A DNA stretch of 19,444 nucleotides from JAICTV01 sp035634055 (GTDB lineage: Bacteria > Planctomycetota > Phycisphaerae > Tepidisphaerales > Tepidisphaeraceae), in contig DASQDR010000141.1 of assembly GCA_035634055.1 (NCBI GenBank), positions 1 through 19,444 of the forward strand. Reading direction: 5' to 3'. Shown piece by piece: positions 8,611 to 16,474 of this stretch. How positions within the stretch are numbered: position 1 is the first letter of the stretch; the number at the start of each line of letters is the position of its first letter. The translations under genes and the position numbers were made by a program. A model generated the notes under the pieces. It was not told the DNA's origin and searched no databases. It saw nothing but the letters and a program-made list of their open reading frames with translations.

Positions 8611-10071
8611 TTAGTTGACTGCCCCTCTGGTGGCGGCGGAGATGGACCCGCCCTGCCCCCGCCGCTGCCGTTGCTTGTCGCGGAAGTTGTCGAGGCTCGC
8701 CTGGAGCCGTCCCTGCGCCCGCGCCAGCGCCGTCGCGGCGTCGCCCTTTCCGAGCGACATCTCCTGGCCGATGGAAGTTAGCTCGTCGAAGATCTGCGGC
8801 CAGATCGGGATCTGCGGCACGCCGCGCGCGTTGGGGCTGCCCGCCAGCTCCTCGAACACGCCGATGTACGGGTTGGGATGGCGGTCGAGGAACTCCCGGC
8901 TGACGGTGGCCAGCGGCGAGTTCTTGCAGTGCAACATGCACAGCTTCTCCATCACGTCCGGGCGGTTGACGTAGGCGATGAACTCGAACGCCTCGCGCTT
9001 GTGCCTGGCGCCGCGCGGGACGACCAGCGCGTCGAACGTGGCGTAGGTGACGTCGTGAACCTCCGGCGCCGCTGACGGAAACGGCGCCACGGCCCACGAG
9101 TAATTCTGCCGCCGCTCCGCCACCGGCTTGGTCATCTCGACGTCGCGCGGCCACTTCAGTTGCTGGAGGTCCGGGCGAAGGTTCCCGATGTAGTTCGCCA
9201 TCCACGGCCCCTGCTGCTCCATCAGGACGTAGTTGACGAGGAAGCCGTTCTGCGGCGAGTCGAAGTTCCCCAGCCCGCCGCGGAACTCATTGGCCGCGCC
9301 CGCCCCCAGCCGGCGGGTGTAGCCGGCGATCCAGTCGAACGCCGCCACCACCTTCGGATCGGTCAGCGTGAGCTTCCCGCTGCGCGCGTCCCAGACGTCG
9401 CCGCCGAACCACATCCACGTATACGGGACGTACCACCCGGGCTCGAGCGGGAAGTATCCGCTGCGCAGCACGCGCCCCGAGGCGTCGCGCTTCGTCAGGG
9501 CCTCGGCGTAGCGGTCCAGTTCCTGGAGCGTCCGCGGCGGGCGGTCCGGATCAAGTCCCGCGGCGCGCAGGTCCGCCGCGCTCTGCTCGAACGCCAGGCG
9601 GTTGTACAGCAGCGCGACGATGCCCGGCGTGCTGATCAGCGCGTACAGGTGGCCGTCGTAGTGGCACGCGTCCCAGTACGCCTTCTTGTAGGTGGCCGGG
9701 CCGATGCCGTGGGCGGCGGCGAGGTCCTCCAGCGGCTCGAGCGCGTCCTCGGCGGCGTAGGGGACGATGTTGCTGTCCCACAGCCCGGCAATGTCCGGCG
9801 GGGCGCCGGCGGCGGTGGCGACCAGCGTCTTCTGGTTGATCGCGCTGGTCGAGACGTAGCGGACGAAGATGCCCTTCTCGCGCCCCACCGTCGCGTTGAA
9901 CGCATCGACGATCTGGCGCATCTGCTGCTCTTCAGGGCCGGTCCACTTCTCCCAGTATTCGACGACCACGCGCCCCGGCGGCAGCGACTCGCCCGCGCGC
10001 GGGCCGAACGCGATGAGCGCCAATGCCGGCAGGATGACCAGGGCGAGCAGGATGTAGCGGATCACGCGCAT
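8611..10071 (-). CDS. ABC transporter sugar-binding protein (SBP family 1)
   Basis: A 486-aa extracellular solute-binding protein, expected to capture oligosaccharides and hand them to the two permeases encoded directly downstream. An N-terminal hydrophobic segment (about 6-22, ILLALVILPALALIAF) serves as signal or anchor; there is no lipobox cysteine. The mature domain opens with VVVEYWEKWTGPEEQQM and DAFNA, the usual start of CUT1 binding proteins. Many Trp/Tyr residues (for example PGWYVPYTWMWFGGDVW, about 211-227) suit stacking against sugar rings. The ATG at 10071 is chosen because the hydrophobic segment starts there; the frame to 10212 is low-complexity shadow. No good ribosome-binding site is visible, but it lies 16 nt after the upstream GH74 stop, so re-initiation is plausible. 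Confidence 0.9.
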   Translation of the reverse strand: MRVIRYILLALVILPALALIAFGPRAGESLPPGRVVVEYWEKWTGPEEQQMRQIVDAFNATVGREKGIFVRYVSTSAINQKTLVATAAGAPPDIAGLWDSNIVPYAAEDALEPLEDLAAAHGIGPATYKKAYWDACHYDGHLYALISTPGIVALLYNRLAFEQSAADLRAAGLDPDRPPRTLQELDRYAEALTKRDASGRVLRSGYFPLEPGWYVPYTWMWFGGDVWDARSGKLTLTDPKVVAAFDWIAGYTRRLGAGAANEFRGGLGNFDSPQNGFLVNYVLMEQQGPWMANYIGNLRPDLQQLKWPRDVEMTKPVAERRQNYSWAVAPFPSAAPEVHDVTYATFDALVVPRGARHKREAFEFIAYVNRPDVMEKLCMLHCKNSPLATVSREFLDRHPNPYIGVFEELAGSPNARGVPQIPIWPQIFDELTSIGQEMSLGKGDAATALARAQGRLQASLDNFRDKQRQRRGQGGSISAATRGAVN

Positions 10072-10087
10072 CGCGATGAGGCACGGA

Positions 10088-13000
10088 TCAGAGCAGCACG
10101 CCCTGGCGGCCGATATTGCTGTCGAGGACGAAGTAGTCGTCGCCGTCGATCTTGCCGTTGAAGTTGAAGTCGCCGTTGTACCAGCCCCAGTAGGCGCCGG
10201 GCGGGGCGACATGGCTGTCGATGGCGAAATAATCGTCGCCGTCGAGCCGGCCGTTCAGGTCGGAGTCGCCGGCGAAGGTGTAGCGGAGCAGCACGGTATC
10301 ACCGGTGACGATCTGCCCGTTCCACGTGGCGGTCTGCGCCGGGCCGATGCCGAGCACGTCGCCCGCGCGGGCGACGCCGATCGCGCGGCGGTTGTCACCG
10401 GCGGCGGCGGCGGCGCTGGTGATGCCGGCGTCGCCGTTCCACGCGCCGCCGTTGCGGCCTTGCGCGACCGAGCCGGTCAGGCCGGAGTACGCGCCGGCGG
10501 ACCACGCGCCCGCGTCGCCGGCGATAACGGCGAGGGCGGCCGAGCCGACCTCCAGCTTCGCACCCCCGCCTAGCGACAGCCCGTGCAGCCGCGGCGTGCC
10601 CGTCAGGCGCGCCGCGACGTTGCCGCTGAGGACGAGGTCATCCGCGGGCTCCAGGCCGTCGACGATCAGCTCCGGCAGCGGCGCGGTGTTGAAGGTGTAC
10701 TGGAGCGCGCCGCCGATGCGGTACTCCACCACCGACCCGTTGCGGACAAGGTTGATGGCGTCGGCGACGGCGGCGCGGCCGCGCAGGACGTTCATCACCC
10801 ACGCCTCGCTCGCGCCCCCGGCGATCGGCACCCCGCCCGCCGCCAGCGCGATGCCGGTGCCGGAGCTGGCCAGCGCCAGCGCGTAGCTGCCGACGCGGTC
10901 GGTCATGGCGGAGGTAGCGCTCAGCGTCCAGGTCTTGCCGCCGTCGGCGCTGCTCAGGTTGGCCCCCGCGAGCGAGACGCTGCCGCCGTCGCGCGTGAGC
11001 GTCAGGTCGTTGAGGTCAAAGCCGGTGACCGGCTGGCTGAAGGTGATGGTGAAGGCGGGGACGCCGGTCGCTTGCGGATCGGGCGCCACCGGCGCGATGG
11101 TCGCGGTGGGCGGGCCGGCGATCGAGACGCTTTCGATGCGCGAGATGTTCAGGTTGTTGTTGTCGCTGGACGTCACGGCCAGGCCGACGAAGACGTCGGT
11201 GCCCATCGCGATGCTCTGCGTCGTGCCGACCTGCGTCCAAGTGTTGCCGTCCGCCGAGCGGTAGGCGGTGAAGCTGTTGCCGACGCGCACCAGGCGCACC
11301 CAGTACGGCGGCCAGACGTTGGTGGTGGCATTGGCGATCGTGCTGGTGGAGCCGCCGGCGCTGGCGCGGGCCTGGAAGGCGACGCCGTTCACCGATCCTG
11401 GCGTGACGGCAACGAAGGCGTTGGCGCTGTTGCTCGCCAGCGTGCTGCGGATCATGACGCCGGCCTTGGCGTTGTTGTTGGCCGGGCTGCTGCTGGAAAG
11501 GTCGAGCACGCGCGCGGTGATGACGCCGTCGCCGCTGAGGGTCTTGTAGGCGAAGCGGAAGCTGTCGGCGGTGCCGCCGACGCCCGCCCCGCCGCCGATC
11601 AGTTCGTAGACGCCCGGCGTCGCCTGCCCCGCGGCGCCCGCGGAACCGGGCGAGCCGATGTCGCCGGTCGACCATCCCGCCGGCAGGGCCGCGGGCAGGG
11701 CGTGGATGTCGCCGTACAGGATGCCGCGCCCGTTGGCGCCGACGTAGAGCCGCCCGTAGACCTGCGGGTCGCCCTGGATGACGGTGACGGCGCCGTACTG
11801 GTGCGACAGGTCGCTGATGGTTGTCCAACTGGCGCCCTGATCGTCGGAGCGGAAGAAGCCGGTGACCCCACCGATCGTCCCGCCCACGTAGATCGCGGGG
11901 TAGCCGCCCGCCGTTGCCGACTTCCCCACCCCTACCTCGTCCACGGTTCCGATGGGAAGCTGCGTCCAGGTCGCGCCGCCGTTGATCGAGCGACCCAGCC
12001 CGTTGCTCCCGCGGGACATGAGGATGTGCCCGGGCTGCCCGAAGACCGGGCGGATCCAAGTGTTGTTGCTCGGCGCGGTGGTTGTCATGGTCGTCCACGA
12101 CGCGCCGCCGTCGGTGCTGCGGTAGAAGTTGGAGCCGCTGTAGGCGTAGAACGTCTGCGGCGCGGCGCGATCGGAGACGATCTTGGAGCTGGTCGGAACG
12201 GCGCTGCCGGAAATGGCGTTCCAGGTCTGGCCGTTGTCGGTGGAGTACTTGACCCACCCCAGGCCGGGCACGGCCCACACGATGCGCGTGCCATCGGCGG
12301 AGATGGCGATGTTCCCGCCGCTCGACGGCGCGGCGGTCGCAGCGGGCTGCGTCAGCGTGGCGCCGGAGAACGTCGTCCAGCTCGTGCCGCCGTTGCCCGA
12401 GTACGCGCCGTTGAACGTATACGTCACGTTGTTGTTCGCGTCGGGATCCGTCTTGGAATACCCGCCGCCGATGCGCACCACCTTGCTCGGCGCGTTCTCC
12501 GCCACGTCGATGTCCGTGTTGGTGCCCCACCTGGGGCTGAAGCGCTGCGGGGAGACGGCGAGGTTGTCGTGGCGGAACCCGTCGCGGTCGCCGATGGCGC
12601 TGAGGAGGTGGAGGCTGCCGCTGGACGGGCTTGCCAGCTCGCGCACCGCCGCCTGCTCGAACCCTTCGTTGAAGAACGTCCACTTCGGCGCCGCGGCCGC
12701 GAGGTTGGTCGTGCGGTAGATGCCGTAACCGGTGGTGATCATCGCGGCGCCGGAGTTGAACGGGTCGACCTGGATGTCGCCGAGCCAGTGCATGTTGCCG
12801 GTGCTGGCGTGCGGCGCGGAGGTGTCGTCGCGATTGTCGTTGGGATTCAGGGCGGTCCAACTCGAGCCGGCGTTGGTCGATCGATAGACCTGGTCGGCCG
12901 GCCACCAGCGGTCGAGCGTGGTGGCGTAGACGTTGCTGGGGTTATTGGGGTCGATGGCGATGCCGGACCAGCCGCCCTGCCCCGCGCCGGGCGTGACGTT

Positions 13001-13909
13001 GGTCCAGGCGGGGGCGACCGCGTCTGGGTCAACGATCTTCTGCACCGTGCCGCCGGTGGAGCCGTTGGGGCCGACATCGTCCTGCGAGTAGGTGATGTAG
13101 AGCGTGTCCGGATCCGCGTTGGCGGCGCCGGGGGCGATGGCGCCGCGCAGCGGGAAGTGGTTCGACGCCGTCGGCTGGCCCGGCAGCGCGGCCCAGGTCG
13201 AGCCGCCGTCGAGGCTGCGGAAGACCTTGTTGGCGGCGGTGGTGGCGACGCCGGCGTAGATCGTCTGCGACGCCGTCCCCGCCGACAGCGCGCTGCTCTT
13301 GTCGAACAGCACGAAGGTGATGCCGACGTCCCTGGTCGTGCCGGCGCTGTCGCCGACGGTCGGGAAGGTGATCGGCGCCCACGTCTGACCGTAATTCGTG
13401 CTCTTCCACATCCCGTCGTTGCGCGTGCCGTAGAACAGGATGTTCGGCGAGTTGGGGTCGACCATCATCCGCTCGCCGGCGTTGCGGCCGTTGCCGTTGC
13501 CGTTGGACTGGATCCCCCCGACGTTGGTGCGCGACCACGTCCGCCCCTGGTCAGTGGACCGGAGGATGGCGGTGCCGGAACTGTCCAGGTACGTGCCGGC
13601 CGCCATGTAGACGCGGGTGGCGTCGGTCGGGTCGACCGCCAGCGTCTCGACGCCGAGGTACTTCGCCTGAGAGTCGCTGTTGGTCGTCCAGTCGTTCAGC
13701 GGCGTCCAGCGCCCCAGCGGCTGGTCCCAGCGGTAGGCGCCGCCCATGTCGGTGTGCATGTAGACCAGGTTCTGCTGCGTGGGCGAGTAGACGATTCCGT
13801 CGATGAACCCGGTGCCCTTCATGGTCACGCTGTTCCAGTCGTACGCCTGCGCCGCGAAGTGCCGGCGGGCCTCGAGCGACTCGACGAGCATGGGGGTGGT
13901 GTTTTTCAT
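10088..13909 (-). CDS. Large multidomain GH74 xyloglucanase with dockerin-like C-terminus
   Basis: A 1273-aa secreted enzyme. Residues 1-20 hold the signature MLVESLEARRHFAA, a planctomycete-type N-terminal motif (LEPR-xLL-like) in place of a classical signal peptide. Residues 21-735 are a complete two-propeller GH74: base Asp54 in HTDMGGAYRWD, acid Asp441 in SAIGDRDGFRHDN, and Asp boxes at 118, 170, 232, 344, 556, 598, 641 and 688. About 745-930 is a concanavalin-like domain (DUF1349-type, with GVMIR and YWVRLVRVGNSFTAY). About 933-1040 is an Ig-like domain. About 1041-1205 is a beta-rich region found in planctomycete secreted proteins. Two EF-hand loops end it (1215-1226 and 1247-1258, both DGDDYF). 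The start overlaps the GH31 stop (ATGA, 13906-13909). Role: extracellular backbone cleavage of xyloglucan. Compared with the second GH74 it carries about 500 extra residues. Confidence 0.88.
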   Translation of the reverse strand: MKNTTPMLVESLEARRHFAAQAYDWNSVTMKGTGFIDGIVYSPTQQNLVYMHTDMGGAYRWDQPLGRWTPLNDWTTNSDSQAKYLGVETLAVDPTDATRVYMAAGTYLDSSGTAILRSTDQGRTWSRTNVGGIQSNGNGNGRNAGERMMVDPNSPNILFYGTRNDGMWKSTNYGQTWAPITFPTVGDSAGTTRDVGITFVLFDKSSALSAGTASQTIYAGVATTAANKVFRSLDGGSTWAALPGQPTASNHFPLRGAIAPGAANADPDTLYITYSQDDVGPNGSTGGTVQKIVDPDAVAPAWTNVTPGAGQGGWSGIAIDPNNPSNVYATTLDRWWPADQVYRSTNAGSSWTALNPNDNRDDTSAPHASTGNMHWLGDIQVDPFNSGAAMITTGYGIYRTTNLAAAAPKWTFFNEGFEQAAVRELASPSSGSLHLLSAIGDRDGFRHDNLAVSPQRFSPRWGTNTDIDVAENAPSKVVRIGGGYSKTDPDANNNVTYTFNGAYSGNGGTSWTTFSGATLTQPAATAAPSSGGNIAISADGTRIVWAVPGLGWVKYSTDNGQTWNAISGSAVPTSSKIVSDRAAPQTFYAYSGSNFYRSTDGGASWTTMTTTAPSNNTWIRPVFGQPGHILMSRGSNGLGRSINGGATWTQLPIGTVDEVGVGKSATAGGYPAIYVGGTIGGVTGFFRSDDQGASWTTISDLSHQYGAVTVIQGDPQVYGRLYVGANGRGILYGDIHALPAALPAGWSTGDIGSPGSAGAAGQATPGVYELIGGGAGVGGTADSFRFAYKTLSGDGVITARVLDLSSSSPANNNAKAGVMIRSTLASNSANAFVAVTPGSVNGVAFQARASAGGSTSTIANATTNVWPPYWVRLVRVGNSFTAYRSADGNTWTQVGTTQSIAMGTDVFVGLAVTSSDNNNLNISRIESVSIAGPPTATIAPVAPDPQATGVPAFTITFSQPVTGFDLNDLTLTRDGGSVSLAGANLSSADGGKTWTLSATSAMTDRVGSYALALASSGTGIALAAGGVPIAGGASEAWVMNVLRGRAAVADAINLVRNGSVVEYRIGGALQYTFNTAPLPELIVDGLEPADDLVLSGNVAARLTGTPRLHGLSLGGGAKLEVGSAALAVIAGDAGAWSAGAYSGLTGSVAQGRNGGAWNGDAGITSAAAAAGDNRRAIGVARAGDVLGIGPAQTATWNGQIVTGDTVLLRYTFAGDSDLNGRLDGDDYFAIDSHVAPPGAYWGWYNGDFNFNGKIDGDDYFVLDSNIGRQGVLL

Positions 13910-16245
13910 CGGTCGGTGAGCGTCACGGTGATGGGTTTGGCCCCCTCAGACCACTCGACGACGAGCCCCTCGGCGACCTCGCGCAGCAGGCGGCCGTTGG
14001 TGATCTTGCCGGCGGAGCGGACGGAGCGCAGGAGCAGGCGGACATCGGTCGCGCGGCCGTTGCCGGTCAGGGTGATCTTGTCTCCCGCGCGGCGGCAGCG
14101 GAAGGTGGCGGCGCCCGCGCCGTCGCTGGCGGGCACGCGCACGGCCAGGTCGGCGCCGTCGGCGATCTCGAACAAGTTGAGCGTGAGCGGGTCGCCCAGC
14201 CGCCACTGCGGGTGCTGCTCGTCGCCGCTGGTCGGCAGCACGGTGTTCTCACGCACGAACAGCGGCACGTGCATGAAGTCCACCGCCTCCTCGCGCCAGC
14301 CGGGGCCGTCAGCCGTCTGCCCGGTCAGGAGGTTCGTCCACTTGCCGGCCGGGAGGTAGTACTGCGCGACGTTGTCCTCCCGGAAGATCGGCGCGACCAG
14401 CAGCGACTGCCCGAGCATGTACTGGCGGTCGAGGTGCAGGCAGGCGGGGTCGCCGGGGAATTCCAGCACCATCGCCCGCATCGCCGGCCAGCCGTGCTCG
14501 CGGGCGTCGTGGGCGGCGGCGAAGAGGTACGGGAACAGCCGGTTCTTCAGCTTCGTGAAGTGGCGCAGCACGACGACCGATTCCTCGTCGAACAGCCACG
14601 GCACGCGGTAGGACTCCGACCCGTGCAGCCGGCTGTGCGTCGAGAGCAGCCCGAAGGCGACCCACCGCTTGTAGAGCGCGGGCGTTGCGTCGCCGGCGAA
14701 GCCGCCGATGTCGTGGCTCCAGAATGCCGGCCCGCTCAGGCAGAAGCTCAGCCCGCCGCGCAGATCTTCGGCCATGGATTCGAACGTCGCGTCGCAGTCG
14801 CCGCCCCAGTGCACCGGGAACTTCTGCGACCCGCCGCTCGCCGACCGCGCGAACACCAGCGCGTTGTCCTTGCCGTGGAATTCCTCCAGCAGCTCGAAGA
14901 CCGCCTTGTTGTACAGGTAGGCGTAGAAGTTGTGCATCCGCTTCGGGTCCGAGCCGTCGTGGTAGACGGCGTCGTCGGGGATGCGCTCCCCGAAGTCGGT
15001 CTTGAAGGAGTCGACGCCCATCTCCAGCAGCGCGCGCAGCTTCGCCTGGTACCACGCGACCGCCGCCGGATTGGTGAAGTCCACCAGCGCCATGCCCGGC
15101 TGCCACTTGTCGATCTGGTAGACGCTGCCGTCGGCGCGCTTCAGGAAGTAGCCGTTCTCGCGGCCCTCATTGAACAGCGACGACAGCGACGAGATGTACG
15201 GGTTGATCCAAACGCAGACCTTCAGCCCCTTGCCCTTGAGCCGCTCGAGCATCTGCTCGGGGTGCGGGAAGGCGCGGCGGTCCCACTCGAAGTCGCACCA
15301 GTGGCGCTCCTTCATCCAGAAGCAGTCGAAGTGGAACACCTCCAGCGGAATGTCGCGGCCGCGCATGCCGTCGACGAACTCGTTGACCGTCTGCTCGTCG
15401 TACTGGGTCGTGAACGAGGTGCTGAGCCAGAGCCCGAAGGACCACGCCGGCGGCACCGCCGGTCGGCCGGCGAGGCGGGTGTACTTGTCCAGCACGTCCT
15501 TGGGGTCGGGGCCGTAAAAGACGTAGTAGTCCAGCACCTCGCCCGGAACGCTGATCTGCACCTGCGAGACGCGCTCGGTGGCGACCTCAAAATCGACCTG
15601 GCCGGGAGAGTTGACGAATAACCCGTAGCCGCGGCTGGAGAGGTAGAACGGCAGGTTCTTATAGGCGATGTCGCTGCACGTCCCGCCGTCCTCGTTCCAG
15701 ATGCGGACCGATTGCCCGTTCTTCACCAGCGGCCCGAAGCGCTCGCCCATGCCGTAGATGCACTCGCCGACGCCCATCGACAGGCGGTGCATGAGGAAGT
15801 TGCCCGCCCCCTGCACCTGCATGTACCCAAGGCTCTCGCGCCCGGCGGCGGTGACGGGGCGGCCGGCCTCGTCCTCGAAGCGCAGGTCCCAACCGCTCTT
15901 GGCGACCCGCAGCGAGAGCTTGCCGCTGGTGAAGACCAGGTGGTCGTCCCGGTCATCGATGCGAACACCTGCCGCGGCCAGGGAGTAGTCCAGCTCGAAC
16001 TGGTTGCCGCTGCCGCGCTCGATCGGGTGGTGGTGGCGGACCTGGACGCGGAGCACGTCCGGCATCGGGGACGTGACCCGCAGTTGCAGCACGGTCCCCT
16101 CGAACTTGTCCACGTCCGCGCGGGCGACGTTATCGACGGCGGAGACGCTCAGGGCATCCGCATCGACGCGGTATTCGGTGACGCGCTTCATCACCGCGGG
16201 CGTGACGCCTGCTTCCCACAACCATGCCCCTCGGCGGAACTTCAT
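13906..16245 (-). CDS. yicI: Glycoside hydrolase family 31 alpha-xylosidase, YicI-like
   Basis: A 779-aa cytoplasmic enzyme (E. coli YicI is about 772 aa) that removes alpha-1,6-linked xylose from the non-reducing end of xyloglucan oligosaccharides. The nucleophile is Asp417 in SFKTDFGERIP and the acid/base is Asp483 in HWGGDCDATFESM. The FHFDCFWMKERHWCDFEWD block (304-322) keeps the Cys308-Phe309 pair that in YicI favours xylose over glucose. FARSASGGSQKFPVHWGGDC and FWSHDIGGF are near-identical to YicI as remembered. There is no signal peptide. The ATG at 16245 is chosen because MKFRRGAWLWEAG aligns with the YicI N-terminus; the frame to 16413 is unlikely to be used. No strong ribosome-binding site is visible. 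It is the first gene of the main operon and its stop overlaps the next start. Confidence 0.94.
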   Translation of the reverse strand: MKFRRGAWLWEAGVTPAVMKRVTEYRVDADALSVSAVDNVARADVDKFEGTVLQLRVTSPMPDVLRVQVRHHHPIERGSGNQFELDYSLAAAGVRIDDRDDHLVFTSGKLSLRVAKSGWDLRFEDEAGRPVTAAGRESLGYMQVQGAGNFLMHRLSMGVGECIYGMGERFGPLVKNGQSVRIWNEDGGTCSDIAYKNLPFYLSSRGYGLFVNSPGQVDFEVATERVSQVQISVPGEVLDYYVFYGPDPKDVLDKYTRLAGRPAVPPAWSFGLWLSTSFTTQYDEQTVNEFVDGMRGRDIPLEVFHFDCFWMKERHWCDFEWDRRAFPHPEQMLERLKGKGLKVCVWINPYISSLSSLFNEGRENGYFLKRADGSVYQIDKWQPGMALVDFTNPAAVAWYQAKLRALLEMGVDSFKTDFGERIPDDAVYHDGSDPKRMHNFYAYLYNKAVFELLEEFHGKDNALVFARSASGGSQKFPVHWGGDCDATFESMAEDLRGGLSFCLSGPAFWSHDIGGFAGDATPALYKRWVAFGLLSTHSRLHGSESYRVPWLFDEESVVVLRHFTKLKNRLFPYLFAAAHDAREHGWPAMRAMVLEFPGDPACLHLDRQYMLGQSLLVAPIFREDNVAQYYLPAGKWTNLLTGQTADGPGWREEAVDFMHVPLFVRENTVLPTSGDEQHPQWRLGDPLTLNLFEIADGADLAVRVPASDGAGAATFRCRRAGDKITLTGNGRATDVRLLLRSVRSAGKITNGRLLREVAEGLVVEWSEGAKPITVTLTDR

Positions 16246-16474
16246 CCACGCACTCGCTTTCGGACGGACAGCGAAAAGATTAGCAACTTTAGCGGCCGCG
16301 CGATGGACGCTTTGAGGGTGACGGCGGCGATGGAGCGACCGCGGACGCCTTGAAGCACGACGCCTGCCCGCACTCGCGTGGCAGGGCCCGTCTCTGGAAC
16401 CCACTTCGATCATCGGTCAAGCCGTTCCGTCTGCGCGCCCTCGCATCGCAGGCGGAAGCGGCTGGCAGCGCGAA
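16246..16474 (-). promoter_or_regulatory. Intergenic region, probable promoter of the GH31-GH74-ABC operon
   Basis: This 229-nt gap is the only long non-coding stretch upstream of the enzyme/transporter operon. It contains an AT-rich island (about 16274-16291, GAAAAGATTAGCAACTTT) in very GC-rich surroundings, 30-45 nt before the GH31 start. Within it AAAG...CTTT is an imperfect inverted repeat and TTAGC occurs twice (16280 and 16289). No copy of the AACGTT core seen at the regulator promoter is present. A weak 6-bp inverted repeat (CCTGCC 16363-16368 / GGCAGG 16380-16385) could end the upstream transcript. No convincing -35/-10 pair could be fixed. Confidence 0.4.

Noticed and set aside
8591..9205. 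N-terminal extension of the MalF-like permease to 9205
   Set aside because: It is low-complexity shadow of the sugar-binding protein gene; homology starts at 8590.
10088..10290. Evidence of a clostridial-type cellulosome
   Set aside because: Only one protein carries EF-hand repeats and no cohesin or scaffoldin is present; the repeats are better described as dockerin-like with unknown partner.
4323..13909. Sialidase/BNR-repeat protein as the name for the two Asp-box propeller proteins
   Set aside because: Asp boxes are shared with sialidases, but the two-propeller length and the paired catalytic Asp motifs (TDMGGAYRWD type and GD-x-x-GF-x-HD type) are those of GH74.
10583..14359. Very long plus-strand open frame (1258 codons) opposite the large GH74
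   Set aside because: Its translation is Arg/Ala/Val/Asp-rich without domains, and it lies antisense to a gene with clear GH74, Ig-like and EF-hand modules. It is a high-GC shadow; the same applies to the plus-strand frames at 351-1748, 1812-2921, 2662-4392, 4317-6605, 6593-8353, 9160-10161, 14212-15621 and 17033-18589.
13906..16245. GH31 as a general alpha-glucosidase
   Set aside because: The N-terminus, Cys-Phe pair after HFD, and the regions around both catalytic Asp follow the alpha-xylosidase YicI, and the locus context agrees.
16246..16413. N-terminal extension of GH31 to 16413
   Set aside because: It is Arg/His-rich with no family match, while YicI-like sequence starts exactly at the ATG at 16245.
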